From positions 248,001 to 312,000 of the forward strand of contig QYAI01000081.1 of NCBI GenBank assembly GCA_003988855.1: a stretch of 64,000 nucleotides of DNA, in the 5' to 3' direction. This stretch comes from Arachnopeziza araneosa. Lineage: Eukaryota > Ascomycota > Leotiomycetes > Helotiales > Arachnopezizaceae. Each line of letters begins with the position of its first letter. Position 1 is the stretch's first letter. Positions 36,083 to 47,745 of the stretch are shown here, piece after piece. Under the pieces are notes generated by a model that was not told the origin of the DNA, ran no database searches, and worked only from the letters and a program-made list of their open reading frames with translations. The position numbers and the translations under genes are program-made.

Positions 36083-36691
36083 ATGGCGTCTAACGTCGGC
36101 CCTTTGAAAGTCATCCAGGCTATGAGATTTATTGAATACAAGAATATTCCTGGCGTTACTGCTTTTGCATTTCACTATAGCAAGAACTACCACTATTCGG
36201 CTTCCGTAGCTCAAGTTCTTGAGGACAGCAGGCACAATTCTCCGACCCGAGCACTCTACGAGCATCGATGGAATACACGGACGGAGCCTCTATGGTGGAC
36301 CGCTATAAGCCCAATGTCAGTAGAGCATAAGAGGATAGTACGAAGCTGGTGCGCCCGCAGACTTCGGCTGGCTTTTGTAGAGTGCTTGAAGAAGCAAGGC
36401 TATAATATGGAAGGAAATCGATTACATGACCAAGAGGCTGATCCTCTTAGAGGCACTGTACAAATGTTTGCGAGGCCGTCTCTCGTTCAAACAAATACGA
36501 CTGCATTGACGCAACAGATGGAAATGGCTGTAAAAAGATTAATTCTCGAACAAGCCTCTACTCTAACGGCGCCGATGAGGTATTGGAAAAACAAGGAAGG
36601 GCAGGCTATGCAACATCTCGAGAAGAGGCAAGTCCATTCCAGGGAGAGTTACCGAACAATTGTCCTTAATAAACAACCCACAATAAAATAA
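36083..36691 (+). CDS. Hypothetical protein, 202 residues
   Basis: An uninterrupted frame starting at an ATG in good context (ccctatggcg). The protein is basic, without membrane segments, and has protein-like patches: RFIEYKNIPGVTAFAFHYSK, EHRWNTRTEPLWWTAISPMS and RIVRSWCARRLRLAFVECLK. The C-terminal third is helical and charged. Neither a family nor a targeting signal is recognised. It may be a lineage-specific fungal protein; the open frame and evenly distributed residues argue against chance. Confidence 0.6.
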   Translation: MASNVGPLKVIQAMRFIEYKNIPGVTAFAFHYSKNYHYSASVAQVLEDSRHNSPTRALYEHRWNTRTEPLWWTAISPMSVEHKRIVRSWCARRLRLAFVECLKKQGYNMEGNRLHDQEADPLRGTVQMFARPSLVQTNTTALTQQMEMAVKRLILEQASTLTAPMRYWKNKEGQAMQHLEKRQVHSRESYRTIVLNKQPTIK

Positions 36692-36913
36692 ACATTGCAT
36701 GTCATCTCCTTTTATCGCCGCCTTATTTAATGCGAATTTCTGTCTCAAAATTAATTCTGTGAATCTGGCACAAAATAATCTCCCAATGTCTCACCAAACT
36801 CAATAATCCTCAGCCTTACGCAGGGGTCCGAGCTTCCAGTCTTCGCTCTTGGTGAGCTGGAAAGTTGTCGCTGCGTGTTTTCACCTCTGACTCCCTTCAA
36901 CATAATTCACATC

Positions 36914-38107
36914 ATGCTGATCTCTCTAACAGTCGGCAAGGTTGATGCAGGAGTTGCAGTCCTGTTGACCCAGGATAAACGACTTGTAAGAGTCCTTGAC
37001 ATAATCCGCTGTCATCTGCACACAATCATAAATCTAACCTGATTCTAGATTGAATTCCCTTCCATCCTCCTCCCACCAAACATCTCCTCCGGAAGTATAG
37101 TTGATATCACTGTCTCCCGCAATCTTGACTCGGAAGCAAAATCACAATCCGCCTTCCTTGCTCTCCAAGATGCAATCTATTCATCATTTGGAGAATCGGA
37201 ACCTGCTGCGCCTGTTTTACGCTGTCGCAATGCCACCCAAACGTCTGTAGTCCTCGAATGGGGCCCAATAGAGCTAGGAACAGCAGACGTGATTTCTCTT
37301 TCTTTATTCCGCAATGGCCAAAAGGCCGGAAACATCCCAAGACCAGGAGTTATGCAGAGTACGAAAATCAGCGGATTAGCAGTTGATACGGAATATACAT
37401 TCCACTTGGTGTTAAGGACTAGTGCAGGGACATTCGGCAGTGAGAAGGTAGTGGTTAAGACGCACAAGATGACAGATCTCAGTGGTATTACGGTTACGCC
37501 TGGAATTCTCCCTGCGCAGTTACGAGATAGTCTTACGAAGGCTCTGGAAAGGATAGGAGCTAAAATTGCGGATACAGTAAGGATTGATACGACGCATTTT
37601 GTCACAACGGAAGGAAGAGGTATTGCGTGGGAGAAGGCCGTTGAAATGAATATTCCTGTGGTCAGACCGGAGTGGGTGGAAGGTTGCGAACGAGGTGGAA
37701 GAATCGTCGGAGTGAGACAGTACTATCTCGATGCGGATCCAAGGCAAAGACAAGTCGCTCAATCAGAAGCATCTGTACAGCCACAAGAATCAGCAAAGGA
37801 GGCTCCATCGCATCCACCGGCCACAAATGGCTCAGCCCAAGCAGCACCGCCCACCCCCCCAGCCAAAACCGAATCTAAGGAGGAAGAGGAGAGCAGCGAG
37901 GAGGAGGATGAGGAGTCAGAAGAAGACAAAACTACTGTCCCACAAGAACAAAAAGTCCGCGTAGAAGATCGTGATCAACATAAAGTTGCACTCCGACCGA
38001 CCGCACCACTTTCGGAGGACACAAAGAAGGAGACTAAAGATTCTGAAGACGGCGGTTCGGGTGATTTGACGCCCGGAAACTCGAGTTTTCAAGATGTAGC
38101 TCTTTAA
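36914..38107 (+). CDS. CHS5: Chs5-like exomer protein (chitin synthase export)
   Basis: Two exons: 36914-36985 and 37049-38107; 376 residues. Chs5 is the scaffold of the exomer complex, which carries chitin synthase and other cargo from the trans-Golgi to the plasma membrane. The N-terminus SLTVGKVDAGVAVLLTQDKR and IEFPSILLP is the conserved Chs5 dimerisation segment. A fibronectin type III domain follows (RCRNATQTSVVLEWGPI through YTFHLVLRTSAGTF), then a BRCT domain (GITVTPGILPAQLRDSLTKA through VRPEWVEGCERGG). The C-terminal 110 residues are acidic and disordered. The yeast protein is much longer (about 670), through a longer low-complexity tail. Confidence 0.92.
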
Positions 38108-38844
38108 TGACCTGGGAAGGGAAAGGGAAAGGGGTCAACCAAAATCTGAGGAGCTTTTGCTGGGTGGCATAGCAAGGGGTTTGCGCTGGCTCATGAAATT
38201 TCTGATGATATTATACATACCTATTATTGGTAAATGCAGAGAGCTTACTAGCAACTCCTGTCTTCTCCACGTGTATTTTGTGATTTTGTGCGACTCTGAA
38301 ACGCAGGCCAAGTAGCCTTAAACTCGTTCATGTTTTCAAGTGTTATTTTGCAACTATTATTATCATATATAACATTGAGGCACGCCACCAACCTCTTCCT
38401 ACCAACTACCTGATGTGTAAGAGTGCATCAGAATGGATAGATGGCTTACTTGAGGTTAAATCAATTCGGTGGTACATTCAATATTTTTACATCCTCAAAA
38501 TGGGTGCCTCAGAATTTGAATCAATAAACTTGATGCGAGTGAGCTATCATCCGCATTCAACTGTCGCATCTTATCTCTAGAAAACGAAGATCTGATAACA
38601 GTGTGTGAAAGGTACTAAACCTACGTAGTGTGTGTGGTTGAAGCACGGCACATTTTTCCGACGCGTCAAGCCACATGCGCCCGGATTGGTGAATCTTGGC
38701 AATGACGTTGTCGTCGACAATGCATAGCGTCCAAGTAAGCAACATGCCACCTTCCGACGTTCCCATCATCCTATTTTCTGCGGATTTCTTGTGTCTTGAC
38801 TGCGAGCCTCGCTATGATACAGTATTCTTCGATATTATCTAACC
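38108..38844. other. Intergenic, no gene seen
   Basis: AT-rich; the 70-residue minus ORF at 38557-38769 has no support. Confidence 0.5.
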
Positions 38845-40214
38845 ATGCCTGAAGTTATTCGAGGAGTGCGATCTGATTCCTTTCCGCAACAAGGGACTCA
38901 AACAGCATCAGAGTCTCGGCCAGCACCTTCATCGCCAATATCACCAACCAGTCCAGGTCCAGATCGACGGGTTACTTTTGAAAGTAGTCGAGGAGAAAGA
39001 TCCAATTCCAATCCAAATGGGAGCGGTTTCTTTATACGAAGATCAACTTCGAACCGGCGGCAGTCTTCTCAAACCCACCGCGATCACAATCTAGATCAAG
39101 AGGAGCGCGACGTATACTACGACAGTCGAGCAGCGACTCATCAGGAATACCGGAGACGGGGAAGTACACTACAATCCTACTATGTCGAACATCCCGAGCT
39201 CCTACCTCAATTACCCTTCACTTTCCGGCATGGATTCAAGAGATGGAAATTAGCTGGCTATATCGCCTTGATGGTCTTCGACGCCTGTATAGTACCAATT
39301 GTATTATACTATGGCATGACATATGGAGGAAACTTACAAGGCTATATCACATTCGCAGTGATTACGGCAATTTGGGGTGGGCCTACATATGTTGAATTTG
39401 GAGTGCGATCTCTTCGGCTCATCAAGAAGGAGCATTTCTATAAACCACTTGGGGCCAACCAGAAATGGGCTTTCGATATCACAAACTGGATATTGGTCCT
39501 AACTATCGCATCCATAACTTCGCTCCTAATCATCGGTGCTGCACCACATGTGGTATTCCTTCGAGTACTGTCGATGCCAGGGCCAGCGATTTTGTTCTGT
39601 CTAGCAGGTCCGATCTTCCTATTAAGTCTCTATCACGCTCGTGGATGGAGAGCACCTTTCCGGATCAGTTCTACAGCGAAGGGAGAGAAGGTTCTGCCAG
39701 GTGTTTACTACATTGTTGAGGACATTGTGGCTGTGAATGCAGGAGGAGGCCGGCCTTTCCGAGAGGGTTGGGCTGCTAGATACAATGCGAGCCCTATCTT
39801 TCGAAAAATGGTCAGTGACTTATCATGGCTTTGGTCTATCCCTGGTCTATTTGTTGCAATTGTATGTACGGTTGTGATCTGCATTCATCCTGTTCCTGCG
39901 CCGGTTGCTTATGGTATTGGTAAGTGTATGATTCTTATAAATTTGATATCTTGCTGATAATCTTTCTAGGTTGGGCAGTTCCTTTCTTGTGGGCGGCGAT
40001 TTGGGCCGCTATTACCTTGCCATGGGTACGATCTGTTATGGCTGAGGAGAAGAGGAGCTGGGAGGAGGACTCAGCTGTCATAGTCGAGATAAAGAAGGAG
40101 CATGGCCCGCCAGCAAATGCACCTGGGCCGCTGGCTGAGAAAACCTCGGACGATTCCACCTTGCATGGAGATGGAGACGACCCGTCTCGGAAGTCCGAGG
40201 GTCCTTCTTCTTGA
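38845..40214 (+). CDS. Fungal integral membrane protein of unknown function
   Basis: Two exons: 38845-39919 and 39970-40214, joined in phase across a 50-nt intron (gtaagt...tttctag); 439 residues. The first 110 residues are Ser/Arg/Pro-rich and disordered. Then come about seven hydrophobic segments, among them YIALMVFDACIVPIVLYYG, WILVLTIASITSLLIIGAA, AILFCLAGPIFLLSLYH, LFVAIVCTVVICIHPVP and the last one across the splice junction (GWAVPFLWAAIWAAITLPWV). A conserved-looking loop reads KVLPGVYYIVEDIVAVNAGG. The C-terminal tail is cytosolic-type and charged. The build recalls a widespread ascomycete multispan family without known function. No transporter signature is seen. Confidence 0.8.
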
Positions 40215-40769
40215 ACAGATGGGCAACCCTCATTTTTGTTTAGAGTTATGAATGTGAACACTAAGCAAGTTTATCAACAAAATGGTCCTGTAGAGGACTT
40301 AATACCACTTACTGCGTAAAGTGGAGATGTGTGTCTGGTCATCCACTCGGATGCCAACCCGCATATGAGTGGGAGGCAACAGTTCTTACATCCAAAGGAC
40401 CCAGATATACCGTCCTTCGTGTTACCATGGTGAGGTATTGATCGAAACTCTGAGCAAGAACGGTCGTATGATTTTGAGAATGAGAACGATCAGGCTAGTG
40501 ACTCAAAGGGAGACAAACGGATCTGAGTGTAGGAGTAGTGGTCAATAATTTATATATAGTTTAAATTGTAATAAAAGCATCCACGAAATAACATGTTCTT
40601 GAGAGAAGCACAATTTATTCAATCAAGTAAGCCACGTGATTCCTGGCTTATCACCCCTGTTCATGCTGTCATTGACTTCTACTGGCTGCTTCTAGTTAAC
40701 TTCTCACTTTCGACCTTGAGTTTGAACAATGGTTTGTCGTAGCATATCGACTCCTAGAGAAAGGATAGT
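40215..40769. other. Intergenic, no gene seen
   Basis: Nothing recognised. Confidence 0.5.
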
Positions 40770-41734
40770 ATGGCATGGTCTTTGGTTTGCCCGGCAAGCA
40801 GAGGCATTGGCTTTCACTTGACCCGACACCTTCTCCAAAACACCAAAATTCCTGTAATTGCAACGGCCAGGAAAGATGTTGCGGGAGTTAAGAGGAGCAT
40901 TCTTGAGGATCTGAGTGATGTGGACTCTGAGAGACTTACGGTACTTGAGGTCGATGTTACAGGTAAGATTTTTCAATCGCTGTAACCTCTCTACTTATCT
41001 ATCACAGACGAGTCTACGATCGCGAAAGCAGCAGATGAAGTTAAATACCTTTTCCCACCTGAGAAAAACCACCTTCATCTCGCCTTCGCTATCCCGGGTG
41101 TTCTTCACCCGGAGAAATCCCCATCACAACTCAATCAAAAGGATCTGACTTCTACCTTCGCGATCAACACCATTGGGCCTCTTCTCCTTGCTAAACACTT
41201 CACTCCATTCCTCCCGAAAAAGGCTACCACTTTGTCACCCTCGTCGGACCTACCTTCCCAGGCTATCTGGCTCACCATGTCTGCTCGTGTTGGCTCAATT
41301 TCTGATAATAAGCTCGGAGGCTGGTATTCCTATCGTGCGTCTAAGGCTGGGGTCAATAGCCTGACGAAGAGTTTGGATGCGTATTTGCTAGGTAGGAGTG
41401 GTGAGAAGGCTATGGCAATGGCTTATCATCCGGGGACTGTGAAAACAGACTTGAGTAAAGATGTGTGTATTTCTTGCATATCATTCCTCGCCATTCGGAA
41501 GTCCAATCCTTGAAATGTGCTGCAAGAGCTTCTTGGGAACTAAGCTCCCAGGTTTTATAAATGCGTATGAAGAGCAGCTACTGACCTTACAATTAGTTTT
41601 GGGCAACGACAAAGAAAGAGAAGCTGTTTACTCCCGAGTTTGCGGTTGAAAAAATGGCTGGGGTTGTGAAAGGAATGAGTTTAGAAGGCAGGGGCAAATG
41701 CTGGGACTGGAAAGGAGAGGAAATTTTACCATGA
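40770..41734 (+). CDS. Short-chain dehydrogenase, CsgA/C-factor-like
   Basis: Three exons: 40770-40962, 41008-41462 and 41597-41734; 261 residues. The cofactor motif is PASRGIGFHL and is directly at the N-terminus; Asp in LEVDVTDESTI lies across intron 1; the active site is WLTMSARVGSISDN followed by YSYRASKAGVNSL, and the PGTVKTDL loop follows. This pattern fits C-factor-like SDRs, whose substrates are mostly unknown. Intron 2 is longer than usual here (134 nt); unspliced reading would end in a stop shortly after KD, and joining gives FWATTKKEKLFTPEFAVEKM, as expected at the C-terminus of this family. Confidence 0.88.
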
Positions 41735-42355
41735 TTATCGTTTTTAGTCCTGGTCGATATTAGAAAGAAATTTAGCCAGGCGGAAGTGCTAATGACAAAT
41801 CTTTTCGGTACATCATGATGACTCGGCTTTTGAGAAATTTTCAATTTGTGTTTATCATCTGATCTCACTAGCGATTTGAAGCCTCTAGTTGTATCCATCT
41901 TCTTTTTAGTATCTATGAGTCTGTATTACACCTGTATTGCCTCTCGTTCATTACAACGCTGCTGCGCTTTGGGTTGTTGTTGTTGTTGTTGTTGTTGTTC
42001 TCAGTTCAAAGAATAATCCGCAAGATGATTCTTGTCTTCTATTTTTATGAGTGTATTTTAATGGTGGATGAAATCTAAAGCATAATCAGTCAAACACTTG
42101 TATTTGCTTTGTTCCTTGACGTTCGCTCCTTCTTGCCTCGCGCCTCTAAGCCTACTCACCTCCACAGCTTTCTTTGTCCCAGATCCTTCTCAGCTTCAAT
42201 TTTCTTAACTCTAGGCTTATCATTCTATTCATTAGGCTTTAGACACCGAGAAAAAATTGTCTTGAGGGAGAATTGTATAAGCCACTTCTCCATCTTTCTC
42301 CTAAGTATACTAACCAAAAGCTGATAGACTCATACAAACCCAATCCAGCCCTAAA
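41735..42355. other. Intergenic region with TTG microsatellite
   Basis: Contains a TTG trinucleotide repeat (41973-41999) and pyrimidine-rich sequence leading into the next gene. Confidence 0.5.
41973..41999. repeat. TTG trinucleotide microsatellite
   Basis: Nearly nine TTG units, non-coding in the models given here. Confidence 0.85.
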
Positions 42356-43147
42356 ATGGCGCTCACCAGACGAGTTCGTGACAGGTTGGCCTTGCGCGAA
42401 AACAAATCGCAACTCAAAAATTACGCTTTCACGGTTAAAGGACACGCCATGAAAGACAACATGATCAATAGAGACTTTCCTCTTGTCATCTGCGCCAACT
42501 TACCATCCCCACTTCACTTCGACGATGTTGTGAAAGATGAAGGCGATGGCATTTTCAGGAACGATCTTACTTTAACTTTGAGAGAAAAGGACGAGCCTGA
42601 CAGAATGACCAGACAGTTCCTCGTGGTTGGCTATGCTTTACGTACCTTCCCCGAGGGCATGGAAAAGCTATCTCCATGGTTAGCGAGGGGAAAGCCAGTT
42701 GGGGCAAAACTGCCACCCATAGAGCAAATACACAAATGTATGTAACCTGCCTGAAATCTCATCTGAAAAGGGGCTCCAAAATATACTAATACTTGGAAAG
42801 GGGATAATGGAGCCCCGCCTGTGCTGGTAGTTACTGAAATTCTCGAAAAGCCAGTGGTAAAAGTTCAGTTATTGGCGCTTATCAAACCCAAGGATGGATT
42901 GTGCACTCCGCATGTGATTCACCAGAATCTAGTCTTCTATCGTCATCAATTCAGGGATTTTGAGACGGATGGGAGGAGGAGGGCGCTTTCGTGGAGCTAT
43001 AAGGTTGCAGCATGTTCCTCTTCACTAAGTACGGAGGAATCGAATTCGGATAGCGTCGCAGTGGGAAAACAGGTTACAGCGGAATCGGCCTCCGAGGAAT
43101 CGATCTTAGAGGAGACAGTTTCGGAAGAATCATTCTCAGAGGAATAG
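42356..43147 (+). CDS. Hypothetical protein with acidic C-terminal repeats
   Basis: Two exons: 42356-42737 and 42801-43147, with a 63-nt intron (gtatgt...tggaaag); 242 residues. The spliced junction reads IEQIHKWDNGAPPVLVVTEI. The N-terminal 190 residues look folded (beta-rich patches such as PLVICANLPSPLHFDDVV, QFLVVGYALRTFPEGM and PVVKVQLLALIKPKDG). The C-terminal 45 residues consist of Ser/Glu repeats (EESILEETVSEESFSEE). No family is recognised; it is neither secreted nor membrane-bound by sequence. Confidence 0.7.
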
Positions 43148-43286
43148 ACTTAGAGATAACAGAGAGCTTTTATCGGAAGGGGGACGGAATGCATTTTCAG
43201 AGCCTTGATTAAAATTCACGATACATTAACCTGGACCTCTAACTTTTTCTCTAAGGGTAAATAGTTGTTGCCAAAGAAGAATTTGC

Positions 43287-44487
43287 CTACAGCTTAGTTC
43301 CTCTTGCCATGAATAGACTTCTCTCCAGCTTTTCTCCTTCCCCAAACACAATACCCGTCCCAACTTTTGTATATGAAAACTCTCCTCCTACGCCCGCTGC
43401 CTCGAACATCACCTTCACCTCTGCCTCGGAGAAACCATTATGCATGACAGTGTGTGACGGATGCTTGGAATGGTGATGACCATCTCCGTGTCCGTGTCCG
43501 TGTCCATGTCCATGTCTCTTTTGTGTCAGCATTTTCTCTAATATTCGCAACCCCAAAATGGGTAAACCAAAGCAACTTGAAGCAAGCCATATATAACAAA
43601 GGAAAAGTTCAACTCACACTCCCTCATGCGGCAAAAAGTCTACAATCATCAACACGCCTCCCTTTTTGAGCCTCTCTCCCAGCCTCTTCGCCGCGAGTGC
43701 TGGCTCATCAAAGTGATGAAATCCCAATCCCACAACAGCGAGATCGAAATCCCAGAACTCTTTTGCTTGCAAAGCGGCTGAGTGAGGGTCAGAGGGATCA
43801 AGAATGTTCCCGACGTAGGCGTGCATTTCTGACTCTGGGATGCCTTGGTTGGAACAGACGGTGTTGTATTCGTTTACCACTTGAGTTAAGTTAGCTTTTT
43901 GTGTGAGGAAGAATGGATTGGGGAGACCACTCTAACTTTAGAGATGAAAAGCTTCATGAACTTAAAAAAAATTAAAGAGAAAAATAAGTCTTACTCCCAG
44001 AAGAAAGATCAACCCCGATGGTCTGGCTCAAATAAGGTGCAAGTGCCTAGTCTGATTAGTACTCACTCTATCCTTTCTCATCCCATCAAACCAAGACAAT
44101 TGACGAAGGAAACTCACACGAGACACAAGCCCAGTACCGCAAGCATAGTCAAGCAATCTAACTATTTTGGCAGGAGAGGAAGTTGAAGATTCATCTTCTT
44201 CGGAGCTGCTCTCTTCGAGCCAATCAACCCCGATCCAGTCTTTGCGGGCGACGATCTCGGCTTGGATTTGTTGAATGGTTTTGGCGAATTTGGAGTTGTA
44301 GGTTGAGGCGTTTTCACTATGGGATAGTTAGTTTTGTTTGAGACTGTAATGGAAATGAAGATGGGAGAGTTTGCTTGACTTTGATTTCGTGTGTCGTTGA
44401 GGCAGTAAGGGACTCGGTGGCTGTAAAATTGGACATGGGATAAACTTACTCCCAGTGGGCTTGATTCTTGCTAGTATTGACAGACAT
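43287..44487 (-). CDS. Class I SAM-dependent methyltransferase with His-Gly repeat
   Basis: Five exons: 44487-44450, 44316-44118, 44046-43995, 43879-43618 and 43515-43287; 259 residues. SAM-binding motif I is LLDYACGTGLVSRAL, motif II GVDLSSGMVNEYN (across intron 3), and FDLAVVGLGFHHFDEP and GGVLMIVDFLPHEG follow. This is the UbiE/Coq5-like arrangement common in fungal small-molecule methyltransferases; substrate unknown. Just after the fourth intron a (His-Gly)n run begins (HGHGHGHGHGDGHHH), inserted between beta strand 5 and the terminal helices; it might bind metal or be a mere repeat expansion. The acceptor used (aaaagag/ACATGG) keeps the frame. Confidence 0.88.
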
Positions 44488-44910
44488 CTTGATTGCACTC
44501 GAAATATGATTTACTGTAGAATCTAAAGGAGCAAATGGGTGACTATTTGTAGGATGTTGAAGTCTCGCTTAGCGGAGACATATCGCCCACTTCTGGATGC
44601 CCCTATTTCAAGTTAGCCAATCGGGCTCATGCTAGTAAATAAAGTATCCGAAGCTAGGTTGATGTTTTGAGGAAAAAGGTAGATACTGCTACTCAATATC
44701 GACATACAGGAATTTACGACTTAAAACTGCTTCACAGACTACACACTGTAGATAGAAGAAAGATATCCATCGTAACGACCATCTATTCATCGTCGTTTCC
44801 ATATCTGAAAAGCTATCTATCATTTGCAATGCACCGAAACCAAAATTCTGGTCTTGCTAGCCTGCAGATGGAACGCCACGATCATGCATCTATCTCATAC
44901 AGTTTTCTCC
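44488..44910. other. Intergenic, no gene seen
   Basis: Lies between the starts of the methyltransferase (transcribed leftward) and the 3' end of UBP6. The ORF at 44667-44954 overlaps UBP6 antisense and is not supported. Confidence 0.45.
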
Positions 44911-46717
44911 CTACAGTGACTCATCGGTTCCCTCGGCATTTGGCAATGGAATAGCCCTATAGAGTAAGATCAACGCCGAGTGAGATTCTCCACCACCAGA
45001 GAGAGTTGCAATCTTCTCAGCTTCGACCTCAGATACCTTGTCGTCGTTGAACCACCACCACTTGCCATCCTCCTCTCCTCGCTTGCCGGTCTTAGGGTCA
45101 AGAGGTCCCTGCTTCTTGACGTAGGACGTATAATGTCCGCTATCCGCGCTAGCACCCTGATGGGTGACAACACCTCGAAGCTCATAGAGACCGGATTTGT
45201 TGGCACCATCATCCTTCAATAAGTCAGGATTAATCAATTTGTGAAGCTCCTTCTTTGCTTCCAATACTGCTGCAGCTCGCTCAGCATCGATCTCAGCGTC
45301 TGTTTTATAGACAACATCCTCCATCTCAGTATCACCGCTGCCGGAAGCACCATCTTTCTTTTTCTCTTCCTGTTTCTTCTCATCGTCCTTCTTCGATTCG
45401 GAAACAGAATCAACAATGCCAGCCTTTTCGTCTGCAATCTGCTTGTCATGAATGCGCTTCTGACGTTTGCGTGCTCGATCAACATCTTCTTCATCCTTTC
45501 GCACCTCTCGTACCTTATCGCGCACAGGAATCAGCATCTGCCGAAGGTCCTCTGTACAGAATTCGACAACGTCAATCTCCATTGGAAATGTGACTTTGCG
45601 CATGATCTTTGCTTTCTTTTGAGCTTCTCGCTTCCAAAAGAAGCGCACGAAGTGAACGGTCAGATACTTTGGTAGCCGGGAGATTTGTGACTTTTTGGTG
45701 TACACCGCATTTCTACCAAGCACAGGGGATGTCTTCTCCAACTTTTCCTCCAAACCAGCCAAGATGCCGTCCCTCAGATGATTTGTGGTGCCGCTGATAT
45801 GACAATCTAGCTTGAGGAATACGTCTTCGCCATGAATAGGCTCTTCACCAGCCTCTTTCGCGGCAGGTTCATCGCATTCCGTAATAGACTTAAATCCTCC
45901 AGCTAAGTATCGGTCAACGAACGAAATCTCTCTAGTCTCGGCAGACGACGCATCCTTGATCTTCAGCTTCTGGCGGAGCTGGCTGACAATCTGTGACCAG
46001 GCTTCCTCAGCATCTTGTTGTGCATAGCCATTCCCCGACTTTGACTTCTCGGCGAATTGTGGGAAAGCGGTTCGGAGTGCGTTGAGGAAAGCTAGTGGTG
46101 GAAATCCTTCCTGAGTCTGGGACATTTGATTATATAGATCTCGTAATGAAGCTGTAAGATCAGTCGAAGCTCCAAGTCCTTCCAAACCAAACAGGCTCAA
46201 ATCACCAAGCGCAGATGGTCCGCCAGCACCAGCAGATGGCGCAGCGGTGTATTTAACCAGCTGTTGTTGTAGTTCCGGAACAGCACGTAGAGTTTGAAGA
46301 GTCGAATTGAGGTAGCAAGTGTTTCCCAAGTTTTGTAGTCCAGCAGGGGTCGCTCCAACTTGCTGAGCAGCCTCTGCTTCTGTCATGTCCTCAACGAACT
46401 TGACCGGCTCTTTGGGTCGTTGCAAGCCAGCACCCCCGTCGGAGGGAGTACCCATCATCATGAAAGTTTGACCTGGCTTTGCGCCAATCTTCGAAAGGTC
46501 GGTATCATCTTTTAGTTGGCCGCCTTTGACTAAGATCTTCTGGCGTTCTGGCTCGACGCCGGTAAGAGAATAAAGCTGGAACTTGAGTACTTCGCCGGTG
46601 GCAGTAGGATCGATTTCAACATCATATTTTTTGCCTTGGTGTTTGACAATAACTGAGAAGTTTATAAATAAATATCCTCGTTAAAAAGTAGCTGAACTAA
46701 CCTGGAATGCTTGCCAT
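44911..46717 (-). CDS. UBP6: Proteasome-associated ubiquitin hydrolase UBP6/USP14
   Basis: Two exons: 46717-46702 (16 nt) and 46652-44911; 585 residues. It removes ubiquitin from substrates at the 19S regulatory particle. The spliced start MASIPVIVKHQGKKYDVEID begins the ubiquitin-like domain (residues 1-80), which docks on Rpn1. The USP domain begins with GLQNLGNTCYLNSTLQ (catalytic Cys118), continues with the QQDAEEAWS box and FVRFFWKREAQKKAKIMRKV, and ends with GASADSGHYTSYVKK (catalytic His512) and the WWWFNDDKVSEV box. A charged Lys/Glu insert of about 60 residues lies before the His box. Length is slightly above yeast Ubp6 (499). Divergent from ARPC4. Confidence 0.96.
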
Positions 46718-47031
46718 GATGGTGGCGGGGTGTGAAGGCGGTGGGGAAATGGCTTTCAGATATCAAGTGAACAAAGATCCAAAAGAAGGTGTTGGGAAAG
46801 CTATCTGGAACGATATGGTTGTATCTTGAACAGACAATCTCGTAGGCAAGTGGCTGCATGCGATTTGTCAGTGGAAAGAAGGTCGAAGACAAATAAACAA
46901 AATGAAGAGCCGCTCCGGACGCTAGCGTGCCTACGTAGTGCGGGCGCCTGAGACCCCAACCCCACCAAGGCCGACACCTAATTCACACAACGACAGATCT
47001 GCTTGGAGGTCCTCGAGACTCATATTCTAAA
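46718..47031. promoter_or_regulatory. Divergent promoter of UBP6 and ARPC4
   Basis: 314 bp between start codons on opposite strands; both are housekeeping genes. No single element assigned. Confidence 0.5.
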
Positions 47032-47745
47032 ATGGTAAGCGCATATATACATCTCAATCCAGAACCGCCTCATTGACCTTGTTCCAGTCTCAATCTCTAC
47101 GCCCCTACCTCCAATGCGTGCGCTCCACCTTAACCTCCGCCCTCTGCCTCTCCAACTTCGCATCCCAAACCTCCGAACGGCACAATGTCCCTGAAATTGA
47201 AGCGCAAAGCTCTCCGGAAGTGCTCCTGAACCCTCTCACAGTGGCCCGCAATGAAAATGAACGAGTCTTCATTGAGCCGAGCATAAACAGTGTGCGCATC
47301 AGCATCAAGATAAAGCAGGCCGATGAGATAGAACATATTTTGGTGCATAAGTTTACACGGTTTTTGACCCAGAGAGCAGAAGCCTTTTTCATCCTAAGGA
47401 GGAAGCCGGTTAAGGTTTGTCATTGTTGTGAGGGATAGAGAATTTGACTGATGTCATTGGAAACAGGGTTATGATATTTCGTTTTTGATTACGAACTTCC
47501 ATACTGAGGAGATGCTGAAGCACAAGTTGGTGGACTTTATAATACAGTTCATGGAGGAAGTTGATAAGGAGATTTCAGAGATGAAGCTTTTCGTATGTCT
47601 ACTGTTTGATGTAGCATGGTCTTTCTGACAAACTCTAGTTGAATGCACGAGCAAGATTCGTTGCGGAATCTTTCTTGACACCGGTAAGACATACTTACCT
47701 CTTCAAATTTTAGTTCAATACTAAATTTATTATTAGTTTGATTAA
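47032..47745 (+). CDS. ARC19: Arp2/3 complex subunit 4 (ARPC4, ARC20)
   Basis: Five exons: 47032-47034, 47088-47414, 47467-47592, 47639-47683 and 47737-47745; 169 residues, the usual length for this very conserved subunit. The first exon consists of the ATG codon alone, followed directly by gtaagc; the last has nine bases (TTT GAT TAA). Sequence landmarks: SQSLRPYLQCVRSTLTSALC, RNENERVFIEPSINSVRISI, ILVHKFTRFLTQRAEAFFIL, GYDISFLITNFHTEEMLKHK and LNARARFVAESFLTPFD. The complex nucleates branched actin and is activated by WASP, encoded at 12.7 kb. The yeast name is given for the orthologue (p20 subunit). Confidence 0.95.

Noticed and set aside
12740..47745. WASP and ARPC4 as an actin gene cluster
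   Set aside because: They act in the same pathway but lie 33 kb apart with many unrelated genes between; chance proximity is enough.
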